Made by a program: the position numbers and the translations under genes. Shown piece by piece: positions 1 to 10,859 of a stretch of DNA of 64,000 nucleotides. The notes beneath the pieces are model-generated. The model was given only the letters and a program-made list of their open reading frames with translations, did not search any database and was not told the origin of the DNA. Each line of letters starts with the position of its first letter. Positions within the stretch are counted from its first letter, which is position 1. Source of the stretch: Antitrichia curtipendula (Eukaryota > Streptophyta > Bryopsida > Hypnales > Leucodontaceae); the NCBI GenBank assembly GCA_951230915.1, contig OX579636.1, positions 4,789,001-4,853,000 on the forward strand, in the 5' to 3' direction.

Positions 1-151
1 TGATATGTTACATTAATTGGATTTGACATGTTAGCATGTGTTTCTTCTGGTATGTGCACTTCATGAGCTCTACCAAGAAGGCAAGACCGTGAGTTTGCTT
101 TGGGATTTCATGGAGACCTGCATTGTCATTGTGTTCTTCTGGATGGCATGG

Positions 152-484
152 TTACCTCGGAACTTGTACTGTAGTCCGCATCATGGTTGAGAGAGAAAGT
201 CCCTTGGAAATAGAGATGGGTTGAGAGAAATAAACACGATGTTTTGAAGGAGAGGGCGTCTGATATTCAACCTCTGGTTGATCATCTATTACACTTGCTA
301 CTTTAATTTTTGTAGTTGCTGTAGTTGCTAGTATTCTCCAAACGTTGGGTGTCCATTGCTGTGATGATTTCTCGTAAGAGTTTTGGTCTTCTGGTCCAGT
401 AACTTGGCCATTGAAATTTTTGTCTGAACGCACTTCGTGATTGCACAAAATCCCCACCACAATTTCAGTACCTGAAACTTGCAT
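152..484 (-). other. Unassigned 110-codon ORF
   Basis: This open frame starts with ATG on the minus strand. Its composition is less A/T-biased than the surroundings, but no family is recognised. There is no start context or neighbouring exon to support it. It could be a remnant of a mobile-element polyprotein or chance. Confidence 0.15.
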
Positions 485-505
485 GACTGTGACGAAGGTG
501 ACTCA

Positions 506-642
506 GCCTATGACAGGGCAGAATTCTGGACCAGCCTAATCCAGGCCAAAAACTTCTTGTGAAGTACATTTCACAAGACACATGTACTGCTCATGAAATT
601 ATGGGCCTGCATTAGGCTGGTCCAAAGTTGGCTTGTCATAGG
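506..642. repeat. Foldback element, about 137 bp
   Basis: The left arm begins GCCTATGACA and includes GGACCAGCCTAAT. The right arm is its inverse (ATTAGGCTGGTCC ... TGTCATAGGC). A smaller hairpin (CTTGTGAA ... TTCACAAG) lies in the loop. No target duplication is obvious. Confidence 0.7.
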
Positions 643-779
643 CAGAGTTACCTTAAATGCCCGAAAGAGTGACAGCTTGCTTGATGAAGGGATTACCGCT
701 TTTTTCACTCTTTGTCTGCACTCTGCACTTGGTCTAGTATCAGATGGAATGGTATTTTATGAATTATGTGAAGGACAAT

Positions 780-1205
780 AACCTCTCACCATAACATTCA
801 TGAGCTGCGAGAGCAGCTGCCGTGCCTCTGACGGAATGATGTGGTATATTCCACACCCACATTAGCTAATAAGCCACGCGTCGGAATATGTCAATGTGTA
901 AGGAGTTGAGTTAGTGGGTAGGAAATTAGCAAGGCTAATGAATTTTGATGTAGTCTGACACCTTGAAGGAAGTGCATTGAATTTTGTAATGCTTAAATTT
1001 ATTTTTGTAATGCTTACATTAATAAGTTATTAGACTGTATTGGGAACATATAATTTCATTTTTCACTGACTCCTTGAAATAAGTTACAGCAACTGAATCC
1101 ACTGGCAGGTACCTGGATGCATTTCATGGATGAAGATTTCAGAGAGGCAAAGGCAGCCTCTCTGAAGGCTCTTGAATGTTATGATGCAGCTTTCCAAAGG
1201 CTTGG
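780..1205. repeat. Dispersed gene-like fragment (copy 1 of family M)
   Basis: Two blocks recur elsewhere in the window in the same order. The 790-890 block (ATAACATTCA ... CTCTGAC ... short stem ... GCTAATAAGCCACGCGTCG) matches 42915-43035. The 1090-1200 block (GGATGAAGATTTCAGAGAGG ... CTCTCTGAAGGCT) matches 45061-45150. The second block is open in one frame (DEDFREAKAASLKALECYDA) and is preceded by CAG, like an exon. The parent gene is not recognised. Confidence 0.45.
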
Positions 1206-1224
1206 GTAGGTTCATATGGCATCA

Positions 1225-1395
1225 TTTTGGACCTTCATGGAATTAGTTACAAATTTTTGGAGTTGAAATGCAGTGGTTTCTAAAAGCGACCCCCTCCTGA
1301 AATGTCCAACACTGGTACATTGAAGAAAGTAAAATGTACCTCTGTGTTAGAGGTCGCTTTTAGAGAAAAGTCGCTTTTACAGACCCCTACCTTAG
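1225..1395. mobile_element. Family E MITE, partial copy
   Basis: This is the right half of family E, from GGAATTAGTTACAAATTTTT through AAGTAAAATGTACCT to a CCCTACCTTA end. It matches 2340-2502. Confidence 0.6.
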
Positions 1396-1749
1396 AAGGT
1401 TCAAAAGTATAATTATGCCCACAGGTCAGTGGTAGCAAGAATTTTCAAATTAAAGTATGAAACTACAATACATCAGGAAAATCAAGGCATGTGAACATGG
1501 TGTCACAATGGTGCATTGAAATGCAATTAAGTTAATTTGGTGCCAACCTCTGTACCAATCTAGTATGGATAAAATGACACTAAAATGACTTGTATGCGTC
1601 CTTTGGTGTCAAAGTGGCACCAAAACAATCTAGCCCAACTTTTCTGATGTAGTACCATTGTCTAGTTTAGGTGTGTGGATATCTATTGAATGGTTCTAGA
1701 GTGTTTGCAGAGCCTCTTGTCACATAAATTACTAGATGTTTGTTTATTT

Positions 1750-2502
1750 AAGGTACATAAGTCTGCTTTGGAAGCGACCTTTTAAGAGCTGATAGCATTT
1801 GCGGGGAAGCTAAATTCCTTGAAACAATTTTCAGTAAATTTTACTAGGAAGAAAAATGGAATTGGCATCTAATCCAAGTTGTTTCAAATTTTTTGGACCT
1901 TCATGGAATTAAGGTAAACCAGACCATTGTGGCCAGAATTTTGAGTCTGCCCTCATGTCATTGCTGAAAATTTTCAAATTTTCTCACACAAAGATATGTG
2001 TGAGAAATAGTGAGAGCAATTGAAATTTTATTTTTCAGTCAAAGTGTGAATTAGTTATGTATTTTTGAAGTGATCTCCCCAACATGGTCTACAGGCTGCC
2101 CTATAACCAACAAAAAGTGTATCCAATATGTTCATCTTAATCACCTAAAGTGGTCACAATAATTTTTAGTGTGGAATGCCATGAAAAATCACTTCCTACA
2201 ATGATTTACACTGAAAAATTGGGTGTTCCTAATGAGGTCACTAATCACTCCATAGGTGTCAGGTTAGATATTGATTGTGGTCTAAAAAACCATCATGGGG
2301 TCATAAGGTGTCCACTATGGGTCATCTGACCGTAATGGGCTGGTTTACCTTAGTTACAAATTTTTGAAGTTGAAACGCAATGGTTTCTAGAAGCGCCCCC
2401 CTCCTGAAATGTACAATGTCGATACATTGAAGAAAGTAAAATGTACCTTTGTGTTAGAGATTGCTTTTCAAGACATGTCGCTTTTACAGACCCCTACCTT
2501 AG
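1750..2502. mobile_element. Family E MITE split by element F
   Basis: The outer copy starts AAGGTACATAAGTC and ends CCCTACCTTA. Without the 440-bp insert at 1912-2351 it is about 313 bp, the size of the intact E copies near 40.4 and 41.8 kb. The interior TGGAATTGGCATCTAATCCA is shared with 40548-40567. Confidence 0.7.
1912..2351. mobile_element. Element F, nested in family E
   Basis: The terminal inverted repeats are AGGTAAACCAGACCATT (left) and AATGGGCTGGTTTACCT (right). The host E sequence GGAATTAGTTAC is interrupted and a TA is duplicated. It is about 440 bp with no coding capacity, hence non-autonomous. Confidence 0.7.
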
Positions 2503-2745
2503 TATGCTTTTGAAGCAACCTTTTAAGAGCTAATTGCATTTGCGGGGGAAGCTGAGTTCCTTAAAACAATTTTCAGGGTTTTTTTTGTGGGAAGAAAAAT
2601 GGAATTGGCAACTAACCCAAGTTGTTTCATATTTTTTGGACCTTTGTGGAATTAGTAAATTGGATCATCTTTGGATGCATTGAAGAAAGCAAAATGCGCC
2701 TTTGTGTTAGTGGTCACTTTTAGAGCACCTTACCTTATAGAGGTG
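2503..2745. mobile_element. Family E MITE, diverged copy
   Basis: This copy directly follows the previous E copy in tandem, repeating GCAACCTTTTAAGAGCTAAT, GGAATTGGCAACTAACCCAA and the AAAGCAAAATGCGCCT block. It is shorter, with an inner deletion. It ends CACCTTACCTTA. Confidence 0.6.
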
Positions 2746-3289
2746 GTTATGTATTCAAGAAAAGTGGCCCTCAATTTATATCGTAGAGGACTTGTGCTAG
2801 ATTTTGAAGTCTATAATGAATTGCCCACCCTTGTCCACACTCCAAGTTCCAAGCAACCATGTAGTGCCTCTTCAATAACTCACAATGCTTTGAAGCAAGG
2901 AATAAACTTCCCATTAGACCAAATAATGTCAAAGATACGTCAAATCTATTTTGTATATTACTCTAGTTAGAGTGGTTGCACGGACCTTGGCTTGTTGATA
3001 TAGAGCTCTACATGTTGCAAGAGCATAGATGGGAGACCTTTTCTCATGCAAGCGTTCAGAGATTCATTGAGGCCACATGTTTGGAGCTCAAGTGTGGATG
3101 CCCTTACTTCCTACACCTTACTAGATATGGGAAGCTCAATTGTGGTCAAAACATGGTCACCTATTAGGTGCATTATATGAAGTATTATTTATCACAAAAG
3201 TTTGTTTCATCCTAATCCAAAATTAATGTCACATAGTAGTTCAATTACAATACTTTAGTGTCCAACTTGTTTTCTACTAAAGAAATGCC
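2746..3289. other. Unassigned stretch with weak open frames
   Basis: The composition is less A/T-rich than the neighbours and two adjacent frames of 99 and 63 codons are open on the plus strand (2671-2970 and 2976-3167). Neither has a recognised domain, and the first starts inside a MITE. This may be a decayed transposon gene. Confidence 0.2.
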
Positions 3290-3487
3290 TCTTATAAGAC
3301 CATGATGTTTTAGATGATAGAATTTAAATGACATCTTATATAACAACCTATTTTTTCATGCCAGCAATAACGTCCAATATAACATCAAGATGTTATGTTG
3401 AATGTTATTATTGACATAAGAACATGGGATGTTCTATTGGATATCATTTAAAATCCTTCACTTAAAACACGAGTTTTTTATAGGGGT
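3290..3487. mobile_element. Foldback MITE, family G copy 2
   Basis: Inverted arms carry AATGACATCTTATATAACAA and TTGGATATCATTTAAAATCC, centred on AACATCAAGATGTTATGTTG. The right end (TTTTTTATAGGGGTG) resembles an inverted CACTATAA-type terminus. It is homologous to 29450-29663. Confidence 0.55.
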
Positions 3488-4096
3488 GATTCAGTATACA
3501 TGCAATTCCATATACATTTGTTTGAAAATGAAAATTATTGTAGCAAAAATTCCATATGTTTAAAACAAATTAGATTTTGATTGGATAGATCTAAATTAAT
3601 TAAAAAAGACTTTAGATAATTATGCTTTTTATAAGTGAAATGAAAGATAAAAGAATTTATGTATTTTGGTTAAACTATAAAAATTAGCATGTGAAGTTTA
3701 TTATTTACTGGTAAAATTTTGTTATCCTTCAAATATAGATGGTCTCTGGAACATTTTCATCATTAATATTGACATTTCTCAATTCCTTGGCAAGGTTATT
3801 AGCAACTTAGTTTCTCCTTTAATCTATTACCCTCTAATCTTTGTGTTTTTCCAAAAAATAAAGTTCCACACTTCCATTCCTTTCCAACTTTGGGTTTTTA
3901 TTACTACCTCAATTACTGTCTCTTCAGCATAATTTATAGGATTTAACCCTCTAAATGATCGCCTATTGAACCTAAAAGTTTACTTCTACATACTGGAGAA
4001 AAAATTTAAAAATTATATTATTTACTTTTAACCATAAAAACTTTCAATCTATGCAGTTGCTTGGTATAAATGTTTTTAAAAAGTCACATATATGAA
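3488..4096. other. A/T-rich intergenic stretch
   Basis: No gene is seen. A TTAACCCTCTAAATGATCG run near 3943 looks like another isolated end of the TTAA element group. Confidence 0.3.
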
Positions 4097-5029
4097 TTAA
4101 CGCCTAAAGTTCCATGACTATATTCTCACTGAAAACGCTCGAAAACTGCCATTTTTAGTAGAAGTATCCAATTTTTTTTTTTAAATTATTTTTGACAAAT
4201 GTAACCGTAGGATCTTATAGTATACTGACTTGAAAACATGTGATAAAAATTTCAGAAATTTCCACCCCTTGGATTGCAAGATATAAGCATTCAAATTCAC
4301 TAAAACCATTTTTTTGGCCCTGCGAAAAGCAGGGCAGCTGCACTTCACAAGCCCTTTTTTTGATGAAAAAATGTCCATAATGATGGTGCTTCTTTGGATT
4401 CTGTTTCCTAGACAAGTTGGCTACGTGCTTAAAAAATTTCACATCATTTGAAATTGTACAACATATAGGAAAAAAATAGTAATTAGAACAAAGTAGAGAA
4501 TTATTCAAAATACTAAATTGTCAAGAATTTTATTATAGATTTGAAAAATGCCAATCCCAATGGTTGCAATGTTGTAATAAACAATATACATCCTAGGATT
4601 TTATTTTTTTCAAAAAATATTGAAAATTGAGTAAGATAAAGGACTTCAAAGTTTATTTTAGAGTAGAGAATCCATAACTGCCCGCAAACTTAAAATCTTC
4701 ATAACTTTTGACTCATTGATCAAAATGGGATGATTAAAATCTTTTTACCTGTATATAACTCTGAAAAACCAATTTCAAATTTTTATTTTTGAAAAAAGTG
4801 ATTTTTTCTGATATGCCCGGACTGCCCAGTTACAAAAAAAAATAACATATTAGGCCATAACTTTTGACTTGTATTTCCAAATGTCATGAAATTAGGTGCG
4901 TATGAAAGATACTCCTCGCCCCCACCTTCTAGTAAAATTTCAGCCAAAAATATGGAAATCTCTAGTCGTACGTACCTGCCCAAAAATTCTATACAGCCAA
5001 AAAACACATGTTGGTCCTTTAGGGGTTAA
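4097..5029 (-). mobile_element. TTAA element family A, full-length copy A1
   Basis: TTAA (4097-4100 and 5026-5029) flanks a 925-bp segment starting CGCCTAAAGTTCC and ending GGTCCTTTAGGGG. It is the inverse of the copy at 34377-35308 over its whole length. Shared landmarks are an AACCGTAGGATCTTATAGTA block near 4202 and a CATAACTTTTGACTCATTGA block near 4700. No transposase frame is present. Confidence 0.85.
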
Positions 5030-6540
5030 GAATAAGAATACACATTTGGATTGCTAAAAATAACATTTAAAAAAAATTGATTGATTGTATTAGAAATGAC
5101 CATGTTTGAAATATTATTGTACCAAAAATTACTTCAATTATTTTGTATTCAAAGTTTTATTTTATGAAAATGAAGAATAGAAATTTCCAAAAAATCTTTA
5201 AAATCCAATTGAGATTAGTGTGTTTTAATTCCATAGACTTAAATGACTATTCACAATTTAGTTTGTACTTCGATATTGCACCTACTTCTACTTAATAATC
5301 TTTTAAAGAATAAAAATTAGACTACTTTTATTGTATTTGTTTTTAGAACCTTAGCTCAATTCTTCACAATAAGAATTTTTTATTTCAAAATCTGAAATGC
5401 AGATATTTTAAATTAAGAGGATTCAAGCTCTTGTAACCTACTTTGCTATGGTGCCTAAAAGCCATATTTTTTACTTTAAGCACAATTAACATGCAATCTA
5501 TGTGGTTAAAGTTTCTTAAATATCTTCTACACATTTATGTATTCTTGTCTGTACTAGTATGTTGCAAGATCTTATGGTTAAATATGAAAATATAATACGA
5601 AGTAATTCCTTGAATGTTTTGCTCTTTGTACTGTAAATGACAATTTTGAGCAATTTTGACAAAAAAAAGGCCTTGGAACTTTAGGGGGTAAGTTTTTTCA
5701 ACCAAGAGTTTCATACCACATTAAACTTTAGTTGTAAATAAACATTCTATTGCCAAATCTCAAGTATTCAAAAACTATACAAAGAACTAGAATATACTTC
5801 CTATTTAAAAACAACTTTCCCCTTTCAAAGGTAGTGTCTAAATGGGAGTCCAATTCTTTATTACTTGTCATTTTGCTAAAGTCTTCTATTGAATTATGCT
5901 TGAACTTGAATCCTTGATTTTAACTAGGCTTGAAAAGCTTCATTTTTTTAGTCTCTTCTAAATAAATCATTTTAAATATTAAAATCAATTTTTTTCAAAA
6001 CAATAGGTCAAAAGTGTTACCATACATTATGTAGATACACTATTCTTTATTAAAAATTTAAAAGTAACTTATATGACTAGAAATAAACTAATATAATACA
6101 AGTAAAACATTTGTTTTGCTAATCTAGTTTATTTCATTTGTTACTTAAACTCTAATGGTTCTATCCGACCTTATTAAATAAAAAATTGAAGTTACAAACT
6201 CCAATTTTTTAAACCTTGTTTGTTGAAGCATATTTACTGAATTTTAGTTAGTGAAAGAGACACAATATTTTGCCTCTTCTTTTTTACTTTTGAAAATAAT
6301 CATCTTATGTTGAATATGTTATGTTGTATTTTTGTTCAATTTCATGCAACGCATCAAATTTATAAATGTTTTGTAGTAAGAATCATGATCCATGTTTATA
6401 ATTTCAACTAAGGTGTGAATATGCAAATGTTATACCACAAGTATTTGACAAAAGTACAAATGTCAATAGTGACACAATTAGGTTCAGGATCCATAACAAT
6501 AATGTGTACCTTATAATAATACCAACATGAAATATTGGGA
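5030..6540. other. A/T-rich intergenic stretch with a family C remnant
   Basis: No gene is seen. From about 5440 to 5691 there is an inverted remnant of family C: a TTGCAAGATCTTATGGTTAA block, then the terminus GGAACTTTAGGGGGTAAG identical to the end of the copy at 8675-9613. The remainder shows no repeat that could be identified. Confidence 0.45.
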
Positions 6541-6562
6541 CCCCCAAATGTGCCGCTTATCC

Positions 6563-7188
6563 AAAAGCACCATCTTCACTAGCCACGTACATCCACTTAA
6601 TCAATATCTACTTCCACTAAAGAAATGATCTCTCGACATCTACCAATTTTTTTTTGATCCTACATAACTTTTGTATAGAATATCCAAATGAAACACTTTT
6701 TTTGGTGCACCAAAATCCTATTCCAGCCAATTGCCAATCAAAAAATATATAAATTTGACGAATCTAATAATGGTACTAATGATGATCCACAAGAAAAAAA
6801 ATAGCGCTTTGCGGAGTTCCTACCTACCTCATGGATTTGCAACTGAAAGGGTAAGTATTTTGACCAAGTTCTACAAACTCCTCAAAGCACCATCTTCACT
6901 AGATGTATGTACATCCATTTAATCAATATCTATTGTACTTCCACCAAAGAAACAATTTTCAACATCATCTACCAAAAAAAACTTTGCCCCTACATAACTT
7001 TTGCACAAGAATATCCAAAATCCTATTCGGGCGAGTTGCCAACTAGAAAACATAAAAAATTGATAAATCTAATAATAGTAACCATGACTATGATGATCGG
7101 CAAGAAAAAAGTGGTGCTTTGGGGGAGTCCCTACGTACGTTACCGTATGGATTTGCAACTGAAAGGGTAAGCAAGTATTCTGACCAAC
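6563..7188 (+). repeat. Tandem duplication, about 310-320 bp unit
   Basis: Unit 1 (6563-6882) and unit 2 (6883-7188) both begin AAAGCACCATCTTCACTAG. Both continue through CATCCA-TTAATCAATATCT, CCTACATAACTTTTG, AATCCTATTC and ATGGATTTGCAACTGAAAGG. They differ by small indels. Each has short open frames, with no family recognised. Confidence 0.85.
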
Positions 7189-7570
7189 TGAAGTTCCGAA
7201 GAATGTTTTTACGTGTCCATCTCTCATCCATGTAAATTCAGAAAGTTATACTGAAAGCATAGAATTCAGTAACTTTTGAAAAAAAATAAGTAAAAAGTAA
7301 ATTCAAACTTAAAAAGCTGTCCAGACTTTTGATCAGCCGGGAACTCAAAATGACCGCACTGATGTAGCAATGACAAGTGTCTGCACTTTATGAGCTTCAT
7401 GTAAGTTAAAGTTTATGGGCTTTTTGCAGTTGGAGCCCATCCGTAGTGCTGCCTTCCTGGGATTTGTGCCTGCAGGCTTGGGCTGAGCCTTGGCCCCAGC
7501 TGCTGCCTCATCTTTTCACATCCAATGGAGGATGTGCCTTATTGGGGGGGATGCGGCAAACACCTTTTTT
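7189..7570. other. Intergenic stretch with a G/C-richer patch
   Basis: Nothing was recognised. The patch at about 7430-7520 (CTGCCTTCCTGGGATTTG and onward) is much richer in G/C than its surroundings and could be a captured gene fragment. Confidence 0.2.
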
Positions 7571-7799
7571 TTAACCCTTAAACGTCAAGGCGGACGTTTT
7601 GCGGTCGATGAATGACAAGAGAATCTGCTGTATAGGACAGAAGTGCGACTATTCATCCTCCAAATTTTGTGGGAAAAGGGAAGATCATCTATAGTAGTTG
7701 GACTTCCAACGAGTGCTTTTGCATTATTTTAATCCAACAATTCCCACGGTGTCAAAACATATGATTTCTACGGTTATGAGCCCGTTGTTTAAGGGTTAA
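7571..7799 (+). mobile_element. TTAA element family D, copy D1
   Basis: TTAA flanks a 221-bp segment starting CCCTTAAACG and ending GTTTAAGGG. It is a near mirror image of D2, 30 bp away. No coding capacity. Confidence 0.85.
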
Positions 7800-7826
7800 A
7801 CACTTTTTTCAGACTTTTTACAACAC

Positions 7827-8057
7827 TTAACCCTTAAACAAGGGGCTCATAACCGTGGAAATCATCTGTTTTGTCACGGTGTGAATTGTTGGATTAAAAT
7901 AAATGCAAAAGCACTCATTGAAAGAGAAACTACTGTAGATGATCTTCCCTTTTCACACAAAATTGGGAGGGTGAATAATTTCCACTTATGTTCTACAAGG
8001 AGAGATTCTTTGTCATTCATTGGCCAGAAAACGTTCTCGGCGGCGTTTATGGGTTAA
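7827..8057 (-). mobile_element. TTAA element family D, copy D2
   Basis: TTAA flanks a 223-bp segment starting CCCTTAAACAAGGGGCTCAT and ending GGCGTTTATGGG. It lies in inverse orientation to D1, so the two form a roughly 480-bp inverted repeat able to fold into a long hairpin. Confidence 0.85.
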
Positions 8058-8674
8058 TTTTTTTGCACAACCACAGTGCCTAACGAAGTGCTCTAAACAA
8101 CACTCAGGGTTGTTACTGTAGTGAATTAGGATTTAATTTAGACTTGGGAGATTATGTATTAACCCTAAAACAACATTCACTTGCCTAGGGGCAGACTCCA
8201 AAGGGGAATCAAAAATCTCCTTGAAATAGGGTATGGTTCTTGTTGCTAGCCTGAAGTTTTGTTTGATTAGGGAATGTAAAAATACATAGTGAAAAGTGTT
8301 TTGACTGTGTAGCCTAAGTCATATTTACTATTGAAGTGGATTTAGTACATAACATTGCTAAACCAAGTGAAGTGCCTCCCCCCAAGTATAATTCCCTCTA
8401 GGATATCTTGGGGTAGGGTGGGGGGTGTATTAAGTTATAATGCTCCAAATTTGATTGGTTGTGTTCAGAATGTGATTCCTTGGGTTGCCAGACTTGAGAA
8501 ATTCATTGGCTGGGGGGGCTCCTGATTTGGAGGGAACAAAAGGGCCCCTTCCAACAAAAGTGAACAATGTCATGTAGGTTGAAAATTTGAAATACTCCAA
8601 TTTTTTTTTTAACAAAGGTCACTTTTTGTCCGCAATTCTCTCAAAACTAAGTCCAAAGGGGCTTGGATTGTCAT
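8058..8674. other. Intergenic stretch
   Basis: No gene was recognised. A TTAACCCTAAAAC run at about 8159 looks like another end of the TTAA element group. Confidence 0.25.
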
Positions 8675-9613
8675 TTAATCCCTAAAGTCCTAAATGTTTT
8701 TTTTTCCATCAAAAAACACTCAAAACTACCATTTTTGTTGCAAAGAGCAAAAATATTTAATTTAGTTTTTTTTTTTTCCATATTTAATTGTAGAATATTG
8801 AACTAGAATAGTATAAGAATATGTAGAAGAAATTTCATAAACTTTGACCTTGTAGATTGCAAGATATTTGCATATAAAGTAAAGAAAACAAGATTTTTTT
8901 ACACCTTACTCGATAAGATTTTTTGGCTTTAAATCTCCTTTACTTAAAATTTTTGAACTATTGATTTTGATTTTATAAGTTTTTTATATTGAAGAATTGA
9001 GTTTAAAATCTAGTAAAAAAAAATCAACAACAAAAAATTAATTTTCACTCTTTAAAAAATTATTAAGTAGAAATATTAGGTTCAGGACTCAAGGAAAAAT
9101 TAATCCATTAATAGCTCTAAGATGGAGTTGAAACACAATAATTCCAATGGTGAGATTATTCTATCAAGAAAATTTAACCTTCCCTAAAAATTTAAAAAAA
9201 AAATTATAAAAATTGCATTCAAAAATGAATTCTATGAGTTATTTTTTCCAGAAGATGCTTAGATTGTCCAAAAGCCAAATTGTCCATAACTTTTTCATCA
9301 ATAGTCTAAATAGAATGAAATCAATCTTCAAATGTAGAGAAAAATGTAATCTTTGAAGAAAAATTAAAAAATTAAGAAAATTATTTTTTTTGTGATTTTT
9401 TTTTGGATTGCCCCTTGAATTGTTTTTTGTACTAAGAGTGGCATAACTTTTGCTCCTAGGCACCAATTGAAATAAAAATTATATTCTCATAAAGCTAATC
9501 TGATTTCCTATCTGTCAAAAAAGTTTCAAAAAATAATGTCAAAAATTGAGATCACACAAGCCTACCTAAAATTCTAAGAGTCCCTATAGGGACTTTGGAA
9601 CTTTAGGGGGTAA
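8675..9613 (+). mobile_element. TTAA element family C, copy C1
   Basis: TTAA at 8675-8678 is followed by TCCCTAAAGTCC. The other end reads GGAACTTTAGGGG then GTAA, a one-base change from TTAA. The inner length is 931 bp. It is similar throughout to the outer part of 32548-34275. No transposase is seen. Confidence 0.8.
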
Positions 9614-9790
9614 GATTAGCAAGGGAAAAAACATACCACTCGTGAGAGTTAGATTTGGCAATGAAGTGCCGCAATTAAATTTCCATGTCATGTTTTGAGA
9701 GGTTCCCATTATTTTGAACCAATTGCAAGATGACATTTGGCACTTTTTTGACCATAATGAATTTATATTTGTCAAATGCGACCATCAGAT
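9614..9790 (-). repeat. Dispersed repeat, homologous to 23100-23240
   Basis: On the minus strand it shares AAAAAGTGCCA, a CATC(T)..GTGATTTG-like stretch, TCAAAA.ATGACATGGAAATT and GCACTTC with the plus strand near 23130-23235. A short frame is open in both but is not recognised. Confidence 0.4.
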
Positions 9791-10300
9791 AGAGTATTGT
9801 ATTTTATTTCCTCAATCAATTTGACTTTTGAATAAGGACAACTTGAAATTGCACAAGGTTCATAGGTGGTGCATCCAAGAAAAACGATCATAATCATTGT
9901 TATGTAAAGTCTATATGACCTTCAACAAATGGAATTCATTATTGGCCTTCATGCTACTTCATATGAACTTTACAATAATATAATGGAAGTATTTTAGTTT
10001 TAAGAAAAAATTAGCTTAGGATTCATACTTCAATTCAAAACAATTCCCATTATTGCAACTTTTATAAGTTATAATAATTTCAATTAACATAAAACTCATA
10101 CAAAAATTATATGAAAGCAATAGAAACTAGCATGTTTTAAATTTGCATCTAGTGCAATATGAAGTTGATTAGAAAAGCCACATTTGAGATGTCCAGAACA
10201 AGCATCAACTACTTCCTTGTTTTGAAACTTTTAGACAAGGTTATAATTTTTTTTAGAACTTTGGCCACTTTTTGAGGTCATATTAGTAAAAAAAACATGC
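9791..10300. other. A/T-rich intergenic stretch
   Basis: No gene, hairpin or clear repeat was seen between the family C neighbourhood and the minisatellite. Confidence 0.3.
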
Positions 10301-10625
10301 TCTAAGATCCACACTTGATTTAACTCATCATGTTATAGATGAACATTGACAACTTCCACCCATTATGTAATGGACATTGCTTTAAGATCCATACTTGGTT
10401 TAACTCATCATGACTAGTTATGGACACTGACAACTCCCACTTGTCATGTTATAGACACTTCTTTAAGATTCACACTTGGTTTAACTTGTCATGACTAGTT
10501 ATGGACACTGACAATTCCCACCTGTCCTGTTATAGACATTCCTTTAAAATCCACACTTGGTTTAACTTGTCATGACGAGTTATGGACACTGACAATTCCG
10601 ACCTGTCATGTTATGGACACTGACA
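10301..10625. repeat. Minisatellite, about 81-bp unit, four copies
   Basis: Units start at 10301, 10381, 10462 and 10543, giving an 80-81 bp period. The shared core reads TTTAAGATCCACACTTGGTT, then a CATGACTAGTTATGGACACT-like stretch and a second half with TGTCATGTTATAGACA. The last units are most alike. The array ends 240 bp before the G/C-rich promoter of the epimerase gene. Confidence 0.85.
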
Positions 10626-10859
10626 AACATGAATGAACACTAACAACTCCACCCGTCAAGTTATAAATCTATGTTGAAGTGCGAATAGAAGATAGTTCAT
10701 TAAGCAATTCCAATCTCAATTTTGTCCTCATGTACCCTATCACCACACTCATTTCGATTATGCTCTCATATATGTACATGCGATGTACATTTCGTTCTGA
10801 AATATACACCATGGATACATGAGAGCGAAATTGAGATGAAAATGGTAATAGGCTGGCTT

